This document shows, piece after piece, positions 45,255 through 57,920 of a stretch of DNA of 64,000 nucleotides; the first letter of the stretch is position 1; each line of letters begins with the position of its first letter. Source of the stretch: Sorghum bicolor (Eukaryota; Streptophyta; Magnoliopsida; Poales; Poaceae); the NCBI RefSeq assembly GCF_000003195.3, contig NC_012878.2:20312641-20376640 (forward strand), read 5' to 3'. Below the pieces are notes generated by a model. That model searched no databases. It saw nothing but the letters and a program-made list of their open reading frames with translations, and had not been told where the DNA came from. Position numbers and translations under genes: made by a program.

Positions 45255-45760
45255 TAGGGGTGAAAGGTTAAGAACTAAGTCGTCCCTTCCCTGGCTTATA
45301 TAGAGGGAAAGGCCACAGCTCATCTACCGCAGAATAGACAGGTGAAAAGAGCAAACCGTCAGCCGCAACATTGACCACGCACGGTAACCCAGGTGCCCAC
45401 TCCTCTGATTTCCATGCTAACTGTGTGCACGCGCGCATCAGTTTCGATAGGTGAACCGTCCCGTCCGGGCATGGTAAAACGACACGGCCATTTCGACTCC
45501 CAACGGGAGCCGCATCAAAAGGAGCGCTGCATCGACTGTTCTAGGGCGATTCCTTCCAGGATAATGAGCACTCGACCCCTCCGCTCCTAAAGGACGTCTT
45601 CCAAGGCAAGAAACCCTGGGTCATGGCCTCTTACGATGCAGAGATTGTGAGATTGACCCAGAAGATGGGTTCCAACAGTCGCCTCAAGACAACAGAGCAA
45701 GGGATGACCGGGGAACAAGCCCCAAAGAGGCTATGGCCTGAGCCCAATAGAGGCTCGGCA
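45255..45760 (-). promoter_or_regulatory. Element X, right-hand fragment: promoter and 5' region of the X pseudogene
   Basis: Directly continues X after the ggagg duplication. On the minus strand a TATA box (CTATATAAG, plus coordinates 45295-45303) lies about 160 bp upstream of the pseudogene ATG once C is removed. No convincing ORF is seen; the one at 45393-45590 has no domain. X is cut again at 45761 by F. Confidence 0.55.
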
Positions 45761-48700
45761 TGTATCACCCCAGTGTTATGGTTGCATTACTTTCTTGCAT
45801 AGCATAAGCATGATCATCCTCATTTCAATCCATGAGCATCATATCATGTGGATCCTATCATTTCATGTGTTAAGTTTGTGCCTTTCTATCTAATTTATGC
45901 TTGTTATTCTCATGTTTTAGTGTAACTTGTGCTAGGGTGTGGTTACAACCTTGGTAATTAGTTTATCTATGTTTGTCTTCTCCTTTGGATCAATGTTCAT
46001 GTTGGTAAATTTCTCTAATTATGTTCCAAAGTCATAGTTTCACATAGGGGACCTAGAAACCTCTTTTGCTCAGGCTTTTAAAAAGTGCTTCATAAAATGT
46101 TTGCATGTCAAAACATTCTAAAGAAAAGCTGTAGCAAATTTTATAAGGAACAAAAGTTGTTTTAGTGCCATCTCATGAAAATAATCACAACTTGCTCAAA
46201 AATGGCCCACGAGGTAGATTTGGGGGCTCTTTCAACACTTAGAAATTTTCTGTCTTTCTGGCAACTCAGTTTGCTCAAAGGATTTTTGAAGCCTCGTATC
46301 TCTTCATCCAGGTAGATTCAGCTATTACTCCTATTGACAAAGTTGTAGAACTCAGTTGGTACTCCAACTTTGTCAACTACACCATCCTCTAGTTCGCTCT
46401 AGTTTGGGAGTTAAACGTCGACGAAGTTGCTCTATCCGTCGGCCATTGATGCCTGAATGGCAAGCTTCAGCCGGTGAGGTGGCCGACCGATGGCAGGAAC
46501 CGTTCGACATTTGGCACTCATACACCATCTCTGGCCCCGCTCGTCAGCTCGCCGTGCATGCATGACCTCCATGGCGACGTCCTCGAGCCCCCTACAATGC
46601 TCATTCCCTTCTTCTCCTCTCTCTGAAAGTGCAGCAGCAGTGGCATCGCCATTCCCGAGCTCACTCCGATGAGCTCGCCTGCGCGTCTCACAACGTCTCT
46701 GCCAGCCAAACTCCATCCACAGCTCCGCACAACTCTCCTCCACACTGTGCAACTCCAAGCTCGCCGTGAGAAGCCTTGGTGACCCCGCATTTCCCATATT
46801 CCCCAAAACTGTTCACCGGAATCATTTTCTTCGGCGAACTCAATGTTGAGCTCCTCGGAGCCTGTCTTCCTCTCTGGTTTGTTTCTCTAGGTAACTTAGG
46901 TCCTTAGCTAGCTTTTGCGCCACCCGAGGGATGCTCTACCACGCTCACCGTCGTCGGACACGACGCACATCGCCAGCATGTTTCTGCCGGAGCTCGGTCC
47001 TCTCGTGGCCAGACCTCACCGCGTCATTTCAAGCCAAGCCTTTCACCTCGGCAACTCCGGCATGAGTCCCTGAAGCTGAAGAGACCCTCTGCATGCGTTC
47101 TACCGGCCTGAGAACGCCGGCGTACCGCCGAGCACCTCCGCCGAGCCGCCATGGTCGACGGCAAGCACCTTCTGGTGGCTCCGTCATGGGGAAAGGGGGT
47201 AAATCGATCAGCTAGGGTTTGGGGATCACGCTTGTGCCCTTGGTTTGGCCAGAGACCTCGCCATTGAGGAGAAATTGCCGACGAACTTCATCTCTGTCGG
47301 GGGCAAGAAGAACCTAACACGGGGGTCTCATTGTTAGTGACCCACCGTTTCCCTCCCTCTCTTTTATTCAATTTCTAGATTTTGTTCCATCTTGTAATAT
47401 TCATATCTCCTGTTTCTGAGCTCCGACATTCTATGACATGGCTACTTTTTATTAAAAATATAAAATGTGCCATGTTTTATGTGAAAAATAATTGTTATGA
47501 ATTAATCTTGTTTATTCAAAGTAAAATCATATCTTTTTGTGTGTGGCTCCAAATGTGATAAAAAATTGTTGGTATGCTTTGTATGGCAACACTAGGCTTT
47601 GTTAATTATTTCATGATTTTTGGAGTGTTGTATCATTGATATGAAATTTATACTTGTTCTATTGCTTTAATCGTTGTATAAATCATGATAAATAATGTAT
47701 GCTTATGCTGGTGCTCTCCTTTGGTGAGAATCATATTCATGGCATTAGAATCATAAGAAAAATTTGAAATATGTTGTTTGGCACTGTTTAATTGAGGTTT
47801 CCTAATTTATGGTAATAAACATCTTGTCACATGATAATTGGATATCTAAAGTTTGGCATGTGAAATTGCTCTTACATTTTTATGGTGATGATTAGGTGAA
47901 ATGCACGTGCTCCTTTAATTTTTGTAGATTTGTCTGAGTACTTATGCTTCTATCTCTTAATTATGCTATTTCATGGAAATAAATTAATAAATTCTATTTA
48001 AATAATAGTTTGGTAAGTAACATAAGGTTTTCTGGTAATCTTATGTCATATTTGTTATATGAGTCATTTGGTTGACACTAAATGCGCTTTTGCTATGTTA
48101 CCAAATAATCAATTTAGGGTAATTAACTTTTCTGGACAGCAAAGGATAAATCTGGTAGTTACTTGATGCTAATTATGTTTTCTGGGAAACTTGTATAGAC
48201 CAAAGTTGTTGTAAACTTTGTATTCTAGCTGTAGTTAAAATTTGGGGTCATTTGGCCCAGTAGTTTAAAAGTTATAGCTGTTCCAAGTTAGGTTCCAGAA
48301 ATAGGTGGGTCTGTTTTTCTGGGACAGAACATGGAACTTTGTTTAATTGACCTGTTTAACTTATGAATCTTGCTGAGATGTCTAAATATGAGTTGTAGAT
48401 AATTTCATAAGATTTCCAGAATGTCTTAATTCACGTTTGGTGGATTTGTGCATCTCCAGTTATGAGATGTTCTTTGGGCTGCTCTGCTGAGTTCAATGTG
48501 CTGGTTGTTTGTGTAGTTAGTGTATATCTTTGCTAAGCCTTGTGGAGCTCTTGTGTAACTAGTTGAGAAAGCTTACTCCGCAAATGAGTGCCCAATGAGA
48601 TGTTGTGAACATGATCATGCCAAGCACATCATTTCCTTGTATGCATACATCCCTCACTCCCTACACGTGCATGAAATAGGTGCACCAGAGATCGACGCTT

Positions 48701-49956
48701 CGGTCGAACTCGAGAGGAGGAATCCAGAAGGCCCGGAGGTCACCTAGGAGACGGAGGCCCAGCCAGCAGGACCCGAGGAGCCTGAAGAGGAGGTCGAGTG
48801 CCCTAATCACGATCCTGCGTCGTTCGTGAAAGGCAAGCCCCGGAGCATCTAAGTCTCCCACTTTATTTTCCCAGCATGTTTGAATGTGTTATATCTATTG
48901 CTGCATTACGTTTAGGAGTTGAATTAAAACCTTGTTGCATTATACCTTTCCTTGTCCAGATATCTCCCCTTACCCTAGTATAGAGTCAGGATCGAGTAGT
49001 AGCTTAGCCATGCTTAACTCAGTAGAAGTCGGGTGATGTCCTGTCACCTGCGCGAAATAGGGTCTATTGATGGATCACGGTTGGCTATATTTTCTATCGT
49101 GGAACAGAACCTGATTATGATGTTTTAAGCCAGGCAGAGTTTTGGAAGGTGGTAGTAACTATGTCTGTGGCAGCTAAGGATCGATCGTTGTATGTCCTCT
49201 TGTCATATTGAACGTATGCCTGACACTTAGTTGGCCGGATAACTCGTTCCAACCGCGAAGCCTAGTAGTATGACTCAGGCTGGAAGACCAACAAGTATAA
49301 AGTGCACACTACCAGACCAAGGGCAGGTGATTTAAAAATCCTGATCTTCTTGGCAGAGTGGCAGTCCTGGGAGTGCGGTGCTGATTGGAGCCACGATTCC
49401 TGAGTTGTACCAAAGGTGACCCGCTTCCTCTCCAATGGGGGATGCATGGGTGAGTGCTAGGAATAACCCTCCAGGTGGATAGGATTCGATTCGATTTGCC
49501 GTCTCTCCTGGATAGTGAGAACTTGACAGAGCAGCGGCAAGCGTAGCATTCACTAAATACTTATTGGTTATAAGATGATGATGTTGATGATAGCAGGAAT
49601 GAATTAATGATGAAACTTGATATGGTTATTATTGTTTGACATTAATCAAGTGAAGTGCTTAGCAAAGGTGCTAATCTGGTGGCAAGTTAATGATAATTAA
49701 CTTCAGGTTAATAAGAATGATTTACCTTCAAACTTGAGTTCTTTTGCAAAACATGAGTCGAGCCAACCCCCACTTTAAAAGTAAGCCTTGCATGATGCTT
49801 GGTGTCTTTTGCTTTGGTTAGACGGGTAAGTCTAGCTGAGTATAACCTCGTAATCAGGGTTTATTCCCGCTTGATGCAGATAACATCTTCTATGACGGTT
49901 TCTATAGGACCTGTCTTCACCCTAGTGGGGATGAGGACTAAACTGTTGGGCACAGT
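45761..49956 (+). mobile_element. Element F: long Tekay-like LTR, 5' part
   Basis: Starts TGTATCACCCCAG. Segments match S (for example 48829-48860 against 3950-3983, and the gene-poor stretch near 49780-49880 against 4960-5040), so it is the same class of about 4.9-kb LTR in the same orientation. A GC-rich island spans about 46440-47330 as in S and B. It is cut at 49957 by H and must continue right of the window, so solo LTR and full element cannot be told apart. The left TSD copy would be cggca (45756-45760). Short ORFs in the GC island (46432-46806 minus, 46490-46672 plus) have no domain. Confidence 0.65.
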
Positions 49957-51397
49957 TGAAAGGTCCAAATGGCTAGAGGGGGGGTGAATAGCCTATTTAA
50001 AATTTCTACAAACTTCACTAAGCAAGTGAGTTAGTAAAACAAAAGGCGAAGCTATTTTACCACTAGCACAACTAAGCTATGCAAGCCACCTATACAAGTC
50101 TAGTACAAGGCTAAACACTAAAGCACAACAACAAGAGAAGGCTAGTTACACTCCTAAACAAGAAGACTAAACTAAACAAGCTAAACAACTAGCAAGGTAT
50201 ACAAGTAAGTAAAGGAGTGGAGAGTGATTGTTATACCGACATTGTAGAGTAGAGATATAACCAACCAATCACTCACAATCACAAGAGAATCCTCGGCAAG
50301 AGATGACAAGAGAACCCCTCACAAATCACTTAGTGAGGCTCGAAACAATCTCCAATCACGAGCTCAACACCACCACTGCTCCAAGCTGTCTAAGGCATCG
50401 GGAAACACCCAAGAGTAACAAGAAATCCGCAGCAAACTCAAGAATCTAGTGCCACTAAATGCAACTCTCAAAGCAATGCACTTGAATCTCACTCAATCTC
50501 ACTAGGATGAGCAATCAAGCAAGGAGAAGAGTGGAGGGAGTGTTCTCTAGCTCAATGTATGTCCCAAGTAATCAAATGTGCAAGAGTGAACCTCCCAAAG
50601 TCGGCCACCAACTATTTATAAGCCCCTCAAAGAAACTAGCCGTTGGCTGTTTTCACTGGGCTGAAAACGGGGGCACCGGACGCTACTAATTGATCACCGG
50701 ACGCTCGACCCCCAGCGTCCGGTGCTCAGGGATAGGCCACGTGTTCTCTTTGAATCTCACGTGTCAGTTTCTAACGGCTACCTGCAACACACCGGACGCT
50801 CTGCAAGTCCACACCGGACATGTTCGGTGCACACCGGACTCATGCGCAGAGAGTTTGTCAAACTCGCGACCTCACCGGACGCTGGGCAACGGACGGTCCG
50901 GTGCTCACCGGACTCGTGCGCAGAGAGGGTTGCAAAAACCCCTCACACCGGACGCTAACCACCGGACGCTACCAGAGTGCGTCCGGAACTCAACCCTAGC
51001 AGAGTCAAGCTCTGACAGCACACCGGACGCTCGGGCCAGCGTCCGGTGCCTCCGCACTGAGCGTCCGGTGAGTGTTTCCAACTGAGAAACACTTCCGCGA
51101 CTTCTCCAAATTTCCCACCGGCGCAATAGAAAATATACACTTAATTTTCTCGAAAGCGCCGAATCCCGCCGAGCTTGAGGAACCCAAACCCCTCTCAACT
51201 CTAGGAACTCCACCTCCTTTGCAAATGTGCTAACACCAACAAGTGTCCACCACCAAGGTGCATGTGTGTTAGCTTTTCACAAACATTTTCACCAAAGGAG
51301 TTAAGTTAGCACTTTACTAGATCCTAATGCATATGCTCAAGAAGTGGACCTAGTAGCACTTGATTCGAGAGATGACCGTGATTTCCCCTCTTAATAG
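49957..51397 (-). repeat. 3' LTR of H, part 1
   Basis: It begins (plus strand) TGAAAGGTCCAAATGGC followed by agagggggggtgaatagcc, a phrase common at the edge of grass Copia LTRs. It contains a cluster of direct and inverted copies of CACCGGACGCT (50672-51074). It is interrupted by G at 51398, with the TSD aatag just before. Confidence 0.8.
50672..51074. repeat. Cluster of CACCGGACGCT direct and inverted copies
   Basis: Many full or near copies of the 11-mer and its complement AGCGTCCGGTG occur within 400 bp. Two perfect 11-bp hairpins are formed: 50695-50705 with 50714-50724, and 51021-51031 with 51038-51048. Confidence 0.85.
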
Positions 51398-52736
51398 TGT
51401 TGACGGTCCTTAAGTATCAAATTTAATTATCAAATAAACAAAGAAAAGGATCTAAATGAAATCAACATCTAGACTTAGGGTTTTATCTGACAAAATTCCA
51501 TGAGTTTTGGTGTTTGTCTATTTCTGCAGGGGGTTATCAGGAAATATGAATGAAAGACCCACACGTCGGGTTTACATAGAGATATTAACGTGCCGCACAA
51601 TTTTCTACCATCTAGAAGACTCCAGAAGCCACGGGAACAAACGGGAGGCCGATCGGGCCAGGGGGCAGGGCGCCCGCCCAAGTCCCTTGGGTGCCCGCCT
51701 AGCTACAGTAACCAATCAGCTTCAACTTCGCGGATCATGCTCCACCGACCTAATACTTCAAGGAAAACCACACGATCAATGTCGGTTTGATCCGACGGCC
51801 CAGATTCATCTGAAAAGACTATATAACCAGAGCCCCTGGCCCCTGGAGGAGGCACCCCTTGATCATTATTCATTATTCATAGACAGAGCAAAAGCTAGGG
51901 TTTAGAGATGAGAGCTCTCCTCTCTTCTCTAAACTAGAGTAGATCTAGATAGTAGCAAGATGGAGAGCGAAGGAGGATTAGAGGAGAGGCCGGCCTGTCG
52001 GTTCTTCCTCCGGTTGTACTTCGTCATGATCAAGCTCTAATCAAGCTTGCTCATGGGATGACTCTGGTAATCTACTTCTAATTCATTATGCAATTACTAA
52101 TCATGTATGTTCTGGTTCACAACTCTTTTGAGTACTTCTAATCTATAGGACGCTATAGGTTAGAGTTGTAGTATAGGTGTAAGCGTGGTGCTTAGACCTA
52201 GATTACTTGTGGATATCCCCTGTCTAGCTGGATCATGTGGTAGGCCGCGGAGGTGACAGTTACGTTGGTCCTCTGTAGTCCACCTCTCGTTAGCAGGACG
52301 GGTAGGGTTTATCGGCCTATGGATAAGCATCCTTTGTGGTGTAATCTTATCACGTGGTTCGTCCCAGAAATAGACATACCCCTTTGAAGTAGAGAAACCA
52401 TAGTTATTCTCTCTATTCTGCTACCATCGCCCATATATTAGATTGCTCTACTCTCTATTCCCCTATTATTACCCATTGTTATCTTGCCTTTAATATTGTT
52501 CTTATTCAATTCTACCATCTTTCCTATTTACGCTTATCTATTTATCTTGGTTAAGTTAGAGTGTAGTTAGTTCTCCCGTTTCCCTGTGGATACGATAAAA
52601 CCTTTAACCGGGTAAAAGCTTCAACGGTATCCGTGCGCTTGCGGATTATCTGTGTGCGTATAAATTCCATAGTACACTCTAGTGCCATGTTGGGGATGAC
52701 AACCTAGTATTCAAGTGGTGTTAGCAAGTGTCAACA
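51398..52736 (+). repeat. 5' LTR of G (1,339 bp)
   Basis: TGTTGACGGTCC to AAGTGTCAACA. TATA box TATATAA at 51820-51826; perfect U5 hairpin 52629-52646. U3 matches A and D; R-U5 is a third type, distantly like that of C. Confidence 0.94.
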
Positions 52737-52744
52737 AGCATTTT

Positions 52745-52762
52745 TGGCGCCGTTGCCGGGGA
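52745..52762 (+). promoter_or_regulatory. Primer-binding site of G (tRNA-Asp type)
   Basis: TGGCGCCGTTGCCGGGGA, a perfect match to the Athila/Calypso consensus, starting 8 bases after the LTR. Confidence 0.9.
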
Positions 52763-52893
52763 AACGGTTGCTGAGTTGAGTACGAACTAGCTTAATCATT
52801 TTCTAAAAAAAATAAAAAAAATATTTTCCTTTTATCCTTTGCCTCATCTCTGCTAATCTTTCTTCTTATCTAATCCTTGATCTCTGGTCTATC

Positions 52894-54264
52894 ATGAATT
52901 CAAACATGTCTATCTATGAATTTCATAGACCTACGGGCACACACCTCGAACCACCAAAATCTTCAAAGCCTATCATAGCATCTAGTTTTGAGATAGACCC
53001 CGAATACATAGAATTTGTTCAAAAACAACCTTTCTCAGGAGAAGGTGAGGAAAACCCATACACACACCTAAGAGAGTTTTATCGAGTCTGTGACCTCCTT
53101 CGCATAGAAGGAATGTCCGATGAGACCCTTAAATGGAAGCTCTTTCCGTTCTCTTTAACGGGAAAAGCTAGACATTGGTACAAACTCAAAATAGGGAGTG
53201 TTCATGGAGATTGGAAGGAGTTACATAATAGTTTTCTTTCTAAATATTTTCCAATCTCCAAAGTGGCGGAACTTCGGCGTGAGATTATTTCTTTTAGACA
53301 ACTGGAAGAAGAATCTCTTAGGAAATCATGGGACCGCTTTATTAACCTTACTCTCACTGGCCCAAAGCTTTCTATTTCAGAAGAAGTTATTCTAATTCAC
53401 TTTTTTGAGGGCCTTAGTGGGGAAAATAAGCAAACCTTGAATATAGCCTCTAGAGGATCCTTCTGTCACCTACCTGCTAGTGAAGCTTGGAATTTGATTG
53501 ATTTATTAAGTGGAAAGTCTCCTAGCTTTTATATCCCTGAGAAAGGGACAGAACCAGTTCCTAGACAAGAAGAAGAAGTTTCGATAGCCAGATCACAACC
53601 ACTTCAATTCCAAACTTTAGCTATCGATCCTAAACCATCAATACCCCAAAATTCTCCAAGGGAGGAAGGAATTCCGACCTTAAATCTTTCAGATGCTGAT
53701 GGTTTAGACTTTTGGTTCCATAAGAGACCTTCAAGCAGGGATAATTCAAATCCTCGCAATAATGGTTCTCTTAGAGAATGTCCTGGTTCCTGTTATGAAG
53801 AAGTCGAGGATGACATATCAAGTGAAGGAGAGCTAAGCTATATTGAAAATTCTAACACCTCCCCTTTCCTGATCACAAGTTCTAAATGGCTAGAATGTGT
53901 AGAATGGATGGATAAGGAAGAAGCCTTAATGAATTCTGACTTTGGTTCAATTTCAAATGGTGAGTTCTTGACTCCCTTTGAAGATGGGATTCATCCAACT
54001 ATAGAAGAGGACATAAGTGAGACCAATCCAAGAGAAACTCTGAACATTCAGATTGGAGACGAAGATAACATTAATGAGCATGGAATTTATTTCATAGCCA
54101 CTTTGTTTACTCCATGCTCATATGCAACATCTTCCCAATCTATTGGTCTCTCCAACATCACCACATTTGAGATCTCCAACCCCCTCTTCCTTTCTATTTA
54201 TAAAAACTTTAAAAGGGCGGTTGTCGATGCATATGTCTATAATAAATATTGCAGATCTTGTTGA
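52894..54264 (+). CDS. gag: Gag of element G (456 aa), without zinc knuckle
   Basis: Intact. Starts MNSNMSIYEFHRPTGTHLEP. The capsid region (about residues 45-215) shows FSGEGEENPYTHLREFYRVC, WKLFPFSLTGKARHWYKLKI, FLSKYFPISKVAELRREI and FFEGLSGENKQTL, the Retrotrans_gag pattern, and is closest to the broken gag of C. After about residue 220 the protein is acidic and low in structure; there is no CCHC knuckle and no protease motif before the stop. The start follows the primer site by about 130 bases. It may form particles alone or co-assemble with a C-type Gag; lack of a knuckle suggests that genome RNA binding may rely on a partner. Confidence 0.9.
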   Translation: MNSNMSIYEFHRPTGTHLEPPKSSKPIIASSFEIDPEYIEFVQKQPFSGEGEENPYTHLREFYRVCDLLRIEGMSDETLKWKLFPFSLTGKARHWYKLKIGSVHGDWKELHNSFLSKYFPISKVAELRREIISFRQLEEESLRKSWDRFINLTLTGPKLSISEEVILIHFFEGLSGENKQTLNIASRGSFCHLPASEAWNLIDLLSGKSPSFYIPEKGTEPVPRQEEEVSIARSQPLQFQTLAIDPKPSIPQNSPREEGIPTLNLSDADGLDFWFHKRPSSRDNSNPRNNGSLRECPGSCYEEVEDDISSEGELSYIENSNTSPFLITSSKWLECVEWMDKEEALMNSDFGSISNGEFLTPFEDGIHPTIEEDISETNPRETLNIQIGDEDNINEHGIYFIATLFTPCSYATSSQSIGLSNITTFEISNPLFLSIYKNFKRAVVDAYVYNKYCRSC

Positions 54265-57125
54265 GTTGATCTTGATTTAGGTCAGCGTTGGAAGGGAAAC
54301 CACTTCGCCGACATAAATTGATGGTTTCCCAAGGACTAGCTTAGTGTCCTAAAATAAGCACTGATAAGATCGTAACATGAGCTTTTAATTATTTGCAACA
54401 TTACCTTGTGTATTGAGCATATAAGGATAATTGTAAAAGTATTCCTTTGGGTATTCTTGTCACTAACCTTTACAGGATTGGAGCAAGAAGATCGGATGAA
54501 TGACAAGCACAAGGTATGTCCAACCAATCATCATACAACATTGAATTAAATTCATCCAAACTTGAATTCGGCAAAATTCAAGCTTGGGGGACTACTTTAC
54601 ATAAAAACATCCTTTGCCATGTTGCTATGTTGGTTGTCCCTACCTTTAAGACATGGTCAATTTGTTAAATACTAATCACACTACTTCATCTCCACTTGAG
54701 TAGATCTCTATAAATGCTGTCATGCTACCTTTGACTATTTACTAGTAAGTGTTAGTTTGGAAGTACAACACATACTTCTATTGGCTTTTAAATTAAGCAT
54801 GGTGCTTAGGTTAAACAGCTTTCCTTAATCTGATTAGACATGGAGTCTAGTTCGGTTATTGAACTAAAAACTGCTTCTGTAGACATTGGTATATTTTTGT
54901 CGGACTAACCTCTGCAGAAAAAAAAAACTTTCAATATCGATTTGGGAAGTCCTGAGATAAACTCACATAAGAGACGAAGAGAGTGACACATGAAGTTTAA
55001 CAATTTGCACAAGAAGGACATAGCTCATTCATCATAGAGAGATGATCCATGGAGGGTGCCACAAACATGATGCACAACCGCTAAGAAAGGAAAACTTCCA
55101 CAAGGTGATACTGTACCATCACTCTTCAAGCAAGGTAACATCTTAAGGTACTTGACTATCACTTTTATAAGCTTCTCCTTGGTTCTGGCGTTCATATAAA
55201 TAAAAGAGACAAACATGTATGATGTACAACTCTAGATTAACCAACTCAACTGATTCAACATGTTTAGTCCTTTAATCTTTGTTCTTAGTACTACCTCCAT
55301 GATCCCACACTCCTAATCATATGAGCTAAAATGTTACACATTCAATCATTGAGAGATATAAAGAAAAAGACATATACATAGATAGATTATCTTTCCATAA
55401 GGTAGAGCGATCTGATCTGACAAATGTTATAAGTGGTACACACATGAACTTTTCATCCATCAACTTTGTCTTGCTCACTATGCTTAGGGTTAGAGAAGAA
55501 CAAATACACTTTAGGTTCTGTTGGTGTTTTCCACCAACAGGACCCATGCACTTGATCTCTGCCTTGTCTCTATGAGCAGGTACACTTCGAGCAAAACACG
55601 GAGGACTTTTATAACCCTCAGACTCTACCAAGTAAAGGACCTGGATCTACGAGCACAAACACACTAAGCAGGATACTGCCAACGCCGCACTTCGAACTGC
55701 TAGGCAAACGAAGAGGTGCAGACGTCAAGGTCCGCACCTGAATCAAATGACGCACCTGAAAAATGAACACGGTGAGAAGTCTTGTTAAGAAGACTTAAAA
55801 CATTGAACCATCGCTGAAAGGTAAGATCAGTAGTTATCTATATTTATCCTTTCTGCATTCCCGTTTCCCTTTAATTATTTACTTTCCTTAAATAGATTAT
55901 TAGTTAATCATGCTATCTTGAAAAGAAAATAAAAATGTTAAAAAATACTAAGCCCCATGTGAGTATACGAGTGGCATAAAACCCATAAGTACCTTCACTG
56001 TGGTGGCATAAAAATAAAATAAATATTTCTTTTCTGCTTTATAAAATAAAAATATAAAAACAGGGAGTAATATTTATTGAGGAAGCTCAACATGATGAAG
56101 GCTAGATATTTATGCTAACACTTAATTAGTTCCACAAGCTTTGTTGTCTATTTGAGCTCCACAGAATTTAAGAATCAAGAAGACTAGCAGACGGAGGACA
56201 TTCTAATCGCTGTCAGAATGCTGCTGACTTTCAAATACACCTCTGCCACCTGCTAGCTACATCAAGAGAAATTACGTCAAAATTCAGCTTGGGGGAGAGC
56301 ACCCCCATTTATCTCGCTAAGTATTTCTACCTATCTTTATACTTATATTATATTAGAATATTAAAATACATAAACTATGAAAAACCAAATAAAGATTTTG
56401 TGCTTATATATATATATCTTTTGCTTAGTGTGTTTAATAAATAAAGTGGCTATGCTAATCTGAATCTTAATAATAAAACTCTAGCATGGATATGATTAAT
56501 AGTTGCTCTGCCTAATTTGCAAATTTGAAGTTCTCTCTCAAGTTTAGACATAACTGTTATAATTTAAAGCTTGCTCTAGATCTAAACTTGTGGGATGAAA
56601 ACTTGATCTGAAATCTAAGTTGCTAACGGATATGATATGGGAAGGTTGAGCTGCTGTTTATCTGTTCCTTGAGATGCTAGAATTCTGGAGAATTTTATCT
56701 TTGAAAAATCTTTAAAATATTGCATGATGAGTTCCTGTATGATGAGAGTTTAAATTCCTACCACAGCCATATATACATGCTTGCTAGACTTTGAGCCACA
56801 CATTTATTATTTACTGCTTATGAGCATTGAGTGTGGTCAAGCTGTGTAGACCCTTAGGAGCTTGTCATGTGGTTAAATCAAGATTCACTTGCACGTTCAC
56901 TCATATATGCTACTTCTACTCCGGAAGTACCATCCACATCCATCTCCAGAACCACCCTAAAATATTCTACTCCTAATCTGGGAGAGAATAGCCAAAAATA
57001 TTTCTGTTTTCCCTTGTGAAATAAATTCTCAAGTTATCTTGCTACTACCACTTGCTATATTATCTCAAGAGATGAGTGCTCTAAAAAACAAGAGAGAAAA
57101 GAGAAGAAAAAAAAAATAAAAAAAA

Positions 57126-57206
57126 CGAGGAAATAAAAAGGGGCAAGTGCCCGGAACCTCGAAAGAAAGAAAAAGTGAGACGAGAGGTAAAAATGGACAA
57201 GTGTCC
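57126..57206 (+). other. Paired AAGT-loop RNA hairpins, copy in G
   Basis: CGAGG (57126-57130)/CCTCG (57157-57161) enclose GGGC-AAGT-GCCC (57141-57152); hairpin 2 is GGAC-AAGT-GTCC (57195-57206). All stems are perfect. Confidence 0.7.
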
Positions 57207-57920
57207 GACAGTAGAATTAGGGGTACAAGATACCCACCTGAGAGGAAAGAAAAAGAAGAGCATCTCATTCTCCTCATAAAGTTTCAAAAAGCAAGGAAGG
57301 TATGTATCCCCTCAAAAGAGCAAAAGTAGAATTAGACTTTCACCATTGTTATCACCATCATCACCATACACCATTCATTCACCACACATGCACATCTTGA
57401 TTTGACTTATTGACTTGTTTCTCTAGATCCATGGTTTGACTATACAATAAATGTCTTGTAAGTATGTATACTTTATCTCCCACCTTTGAGCTCCAGATAT
57501 TAAAGCCTTATTAGAGTAGGGTGAGAGAGAAGGCAATGTCACTATGCCTTATACCACAAATACCACATATCTTGAGAGAAGGCATATACCATCACTCCCT
57601 TGGTAAGGATCCAGAAATACCACAAAAGAGAGATTTAGAGAGTCATACAAGGAATCTCTGAGTTTTATTTGAAAATCTACAAAAACTCCAGAGCTATAGC
57701 TGATCAAGAATAAGAGACATGGCACTTGGCTAAACTGTTCTATCTTTTAACTACTCAAGACAGAAGTGACGGTTACAAGTCCCATGGTGAAAGGTAAAGT
57801 AAGTAAGTTTTAGTCCTTGACAATTTACTCTAACTCAGAGATGAGATCTTATTTAAAAGCATGTGTACCGTCAAATTTTTAAGAGATTGCAACAACTTCT
57901 GATCCATTGCTGAGTCTATC

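Noticed and set aside
45761..49956. F as a complete solo LTR
   Set aside because: Its right end and second TSD are not in the window, so solo LTR and full element cannot be separated.
49944..49956. Starting H at tgttgggcacag
   Set aside because: The pair TGAAAGG...CTTTCA at 49957 and 59579, with the polypurine tract beside the latter, fits the LTR ends better; the far TSD is outside the window, so this stays slightly uncertain.
50669..51080. CRISPR array
   Set aside because: Copies occur in both orientations with irregular spacing inside a plant LTR; no cas genes.
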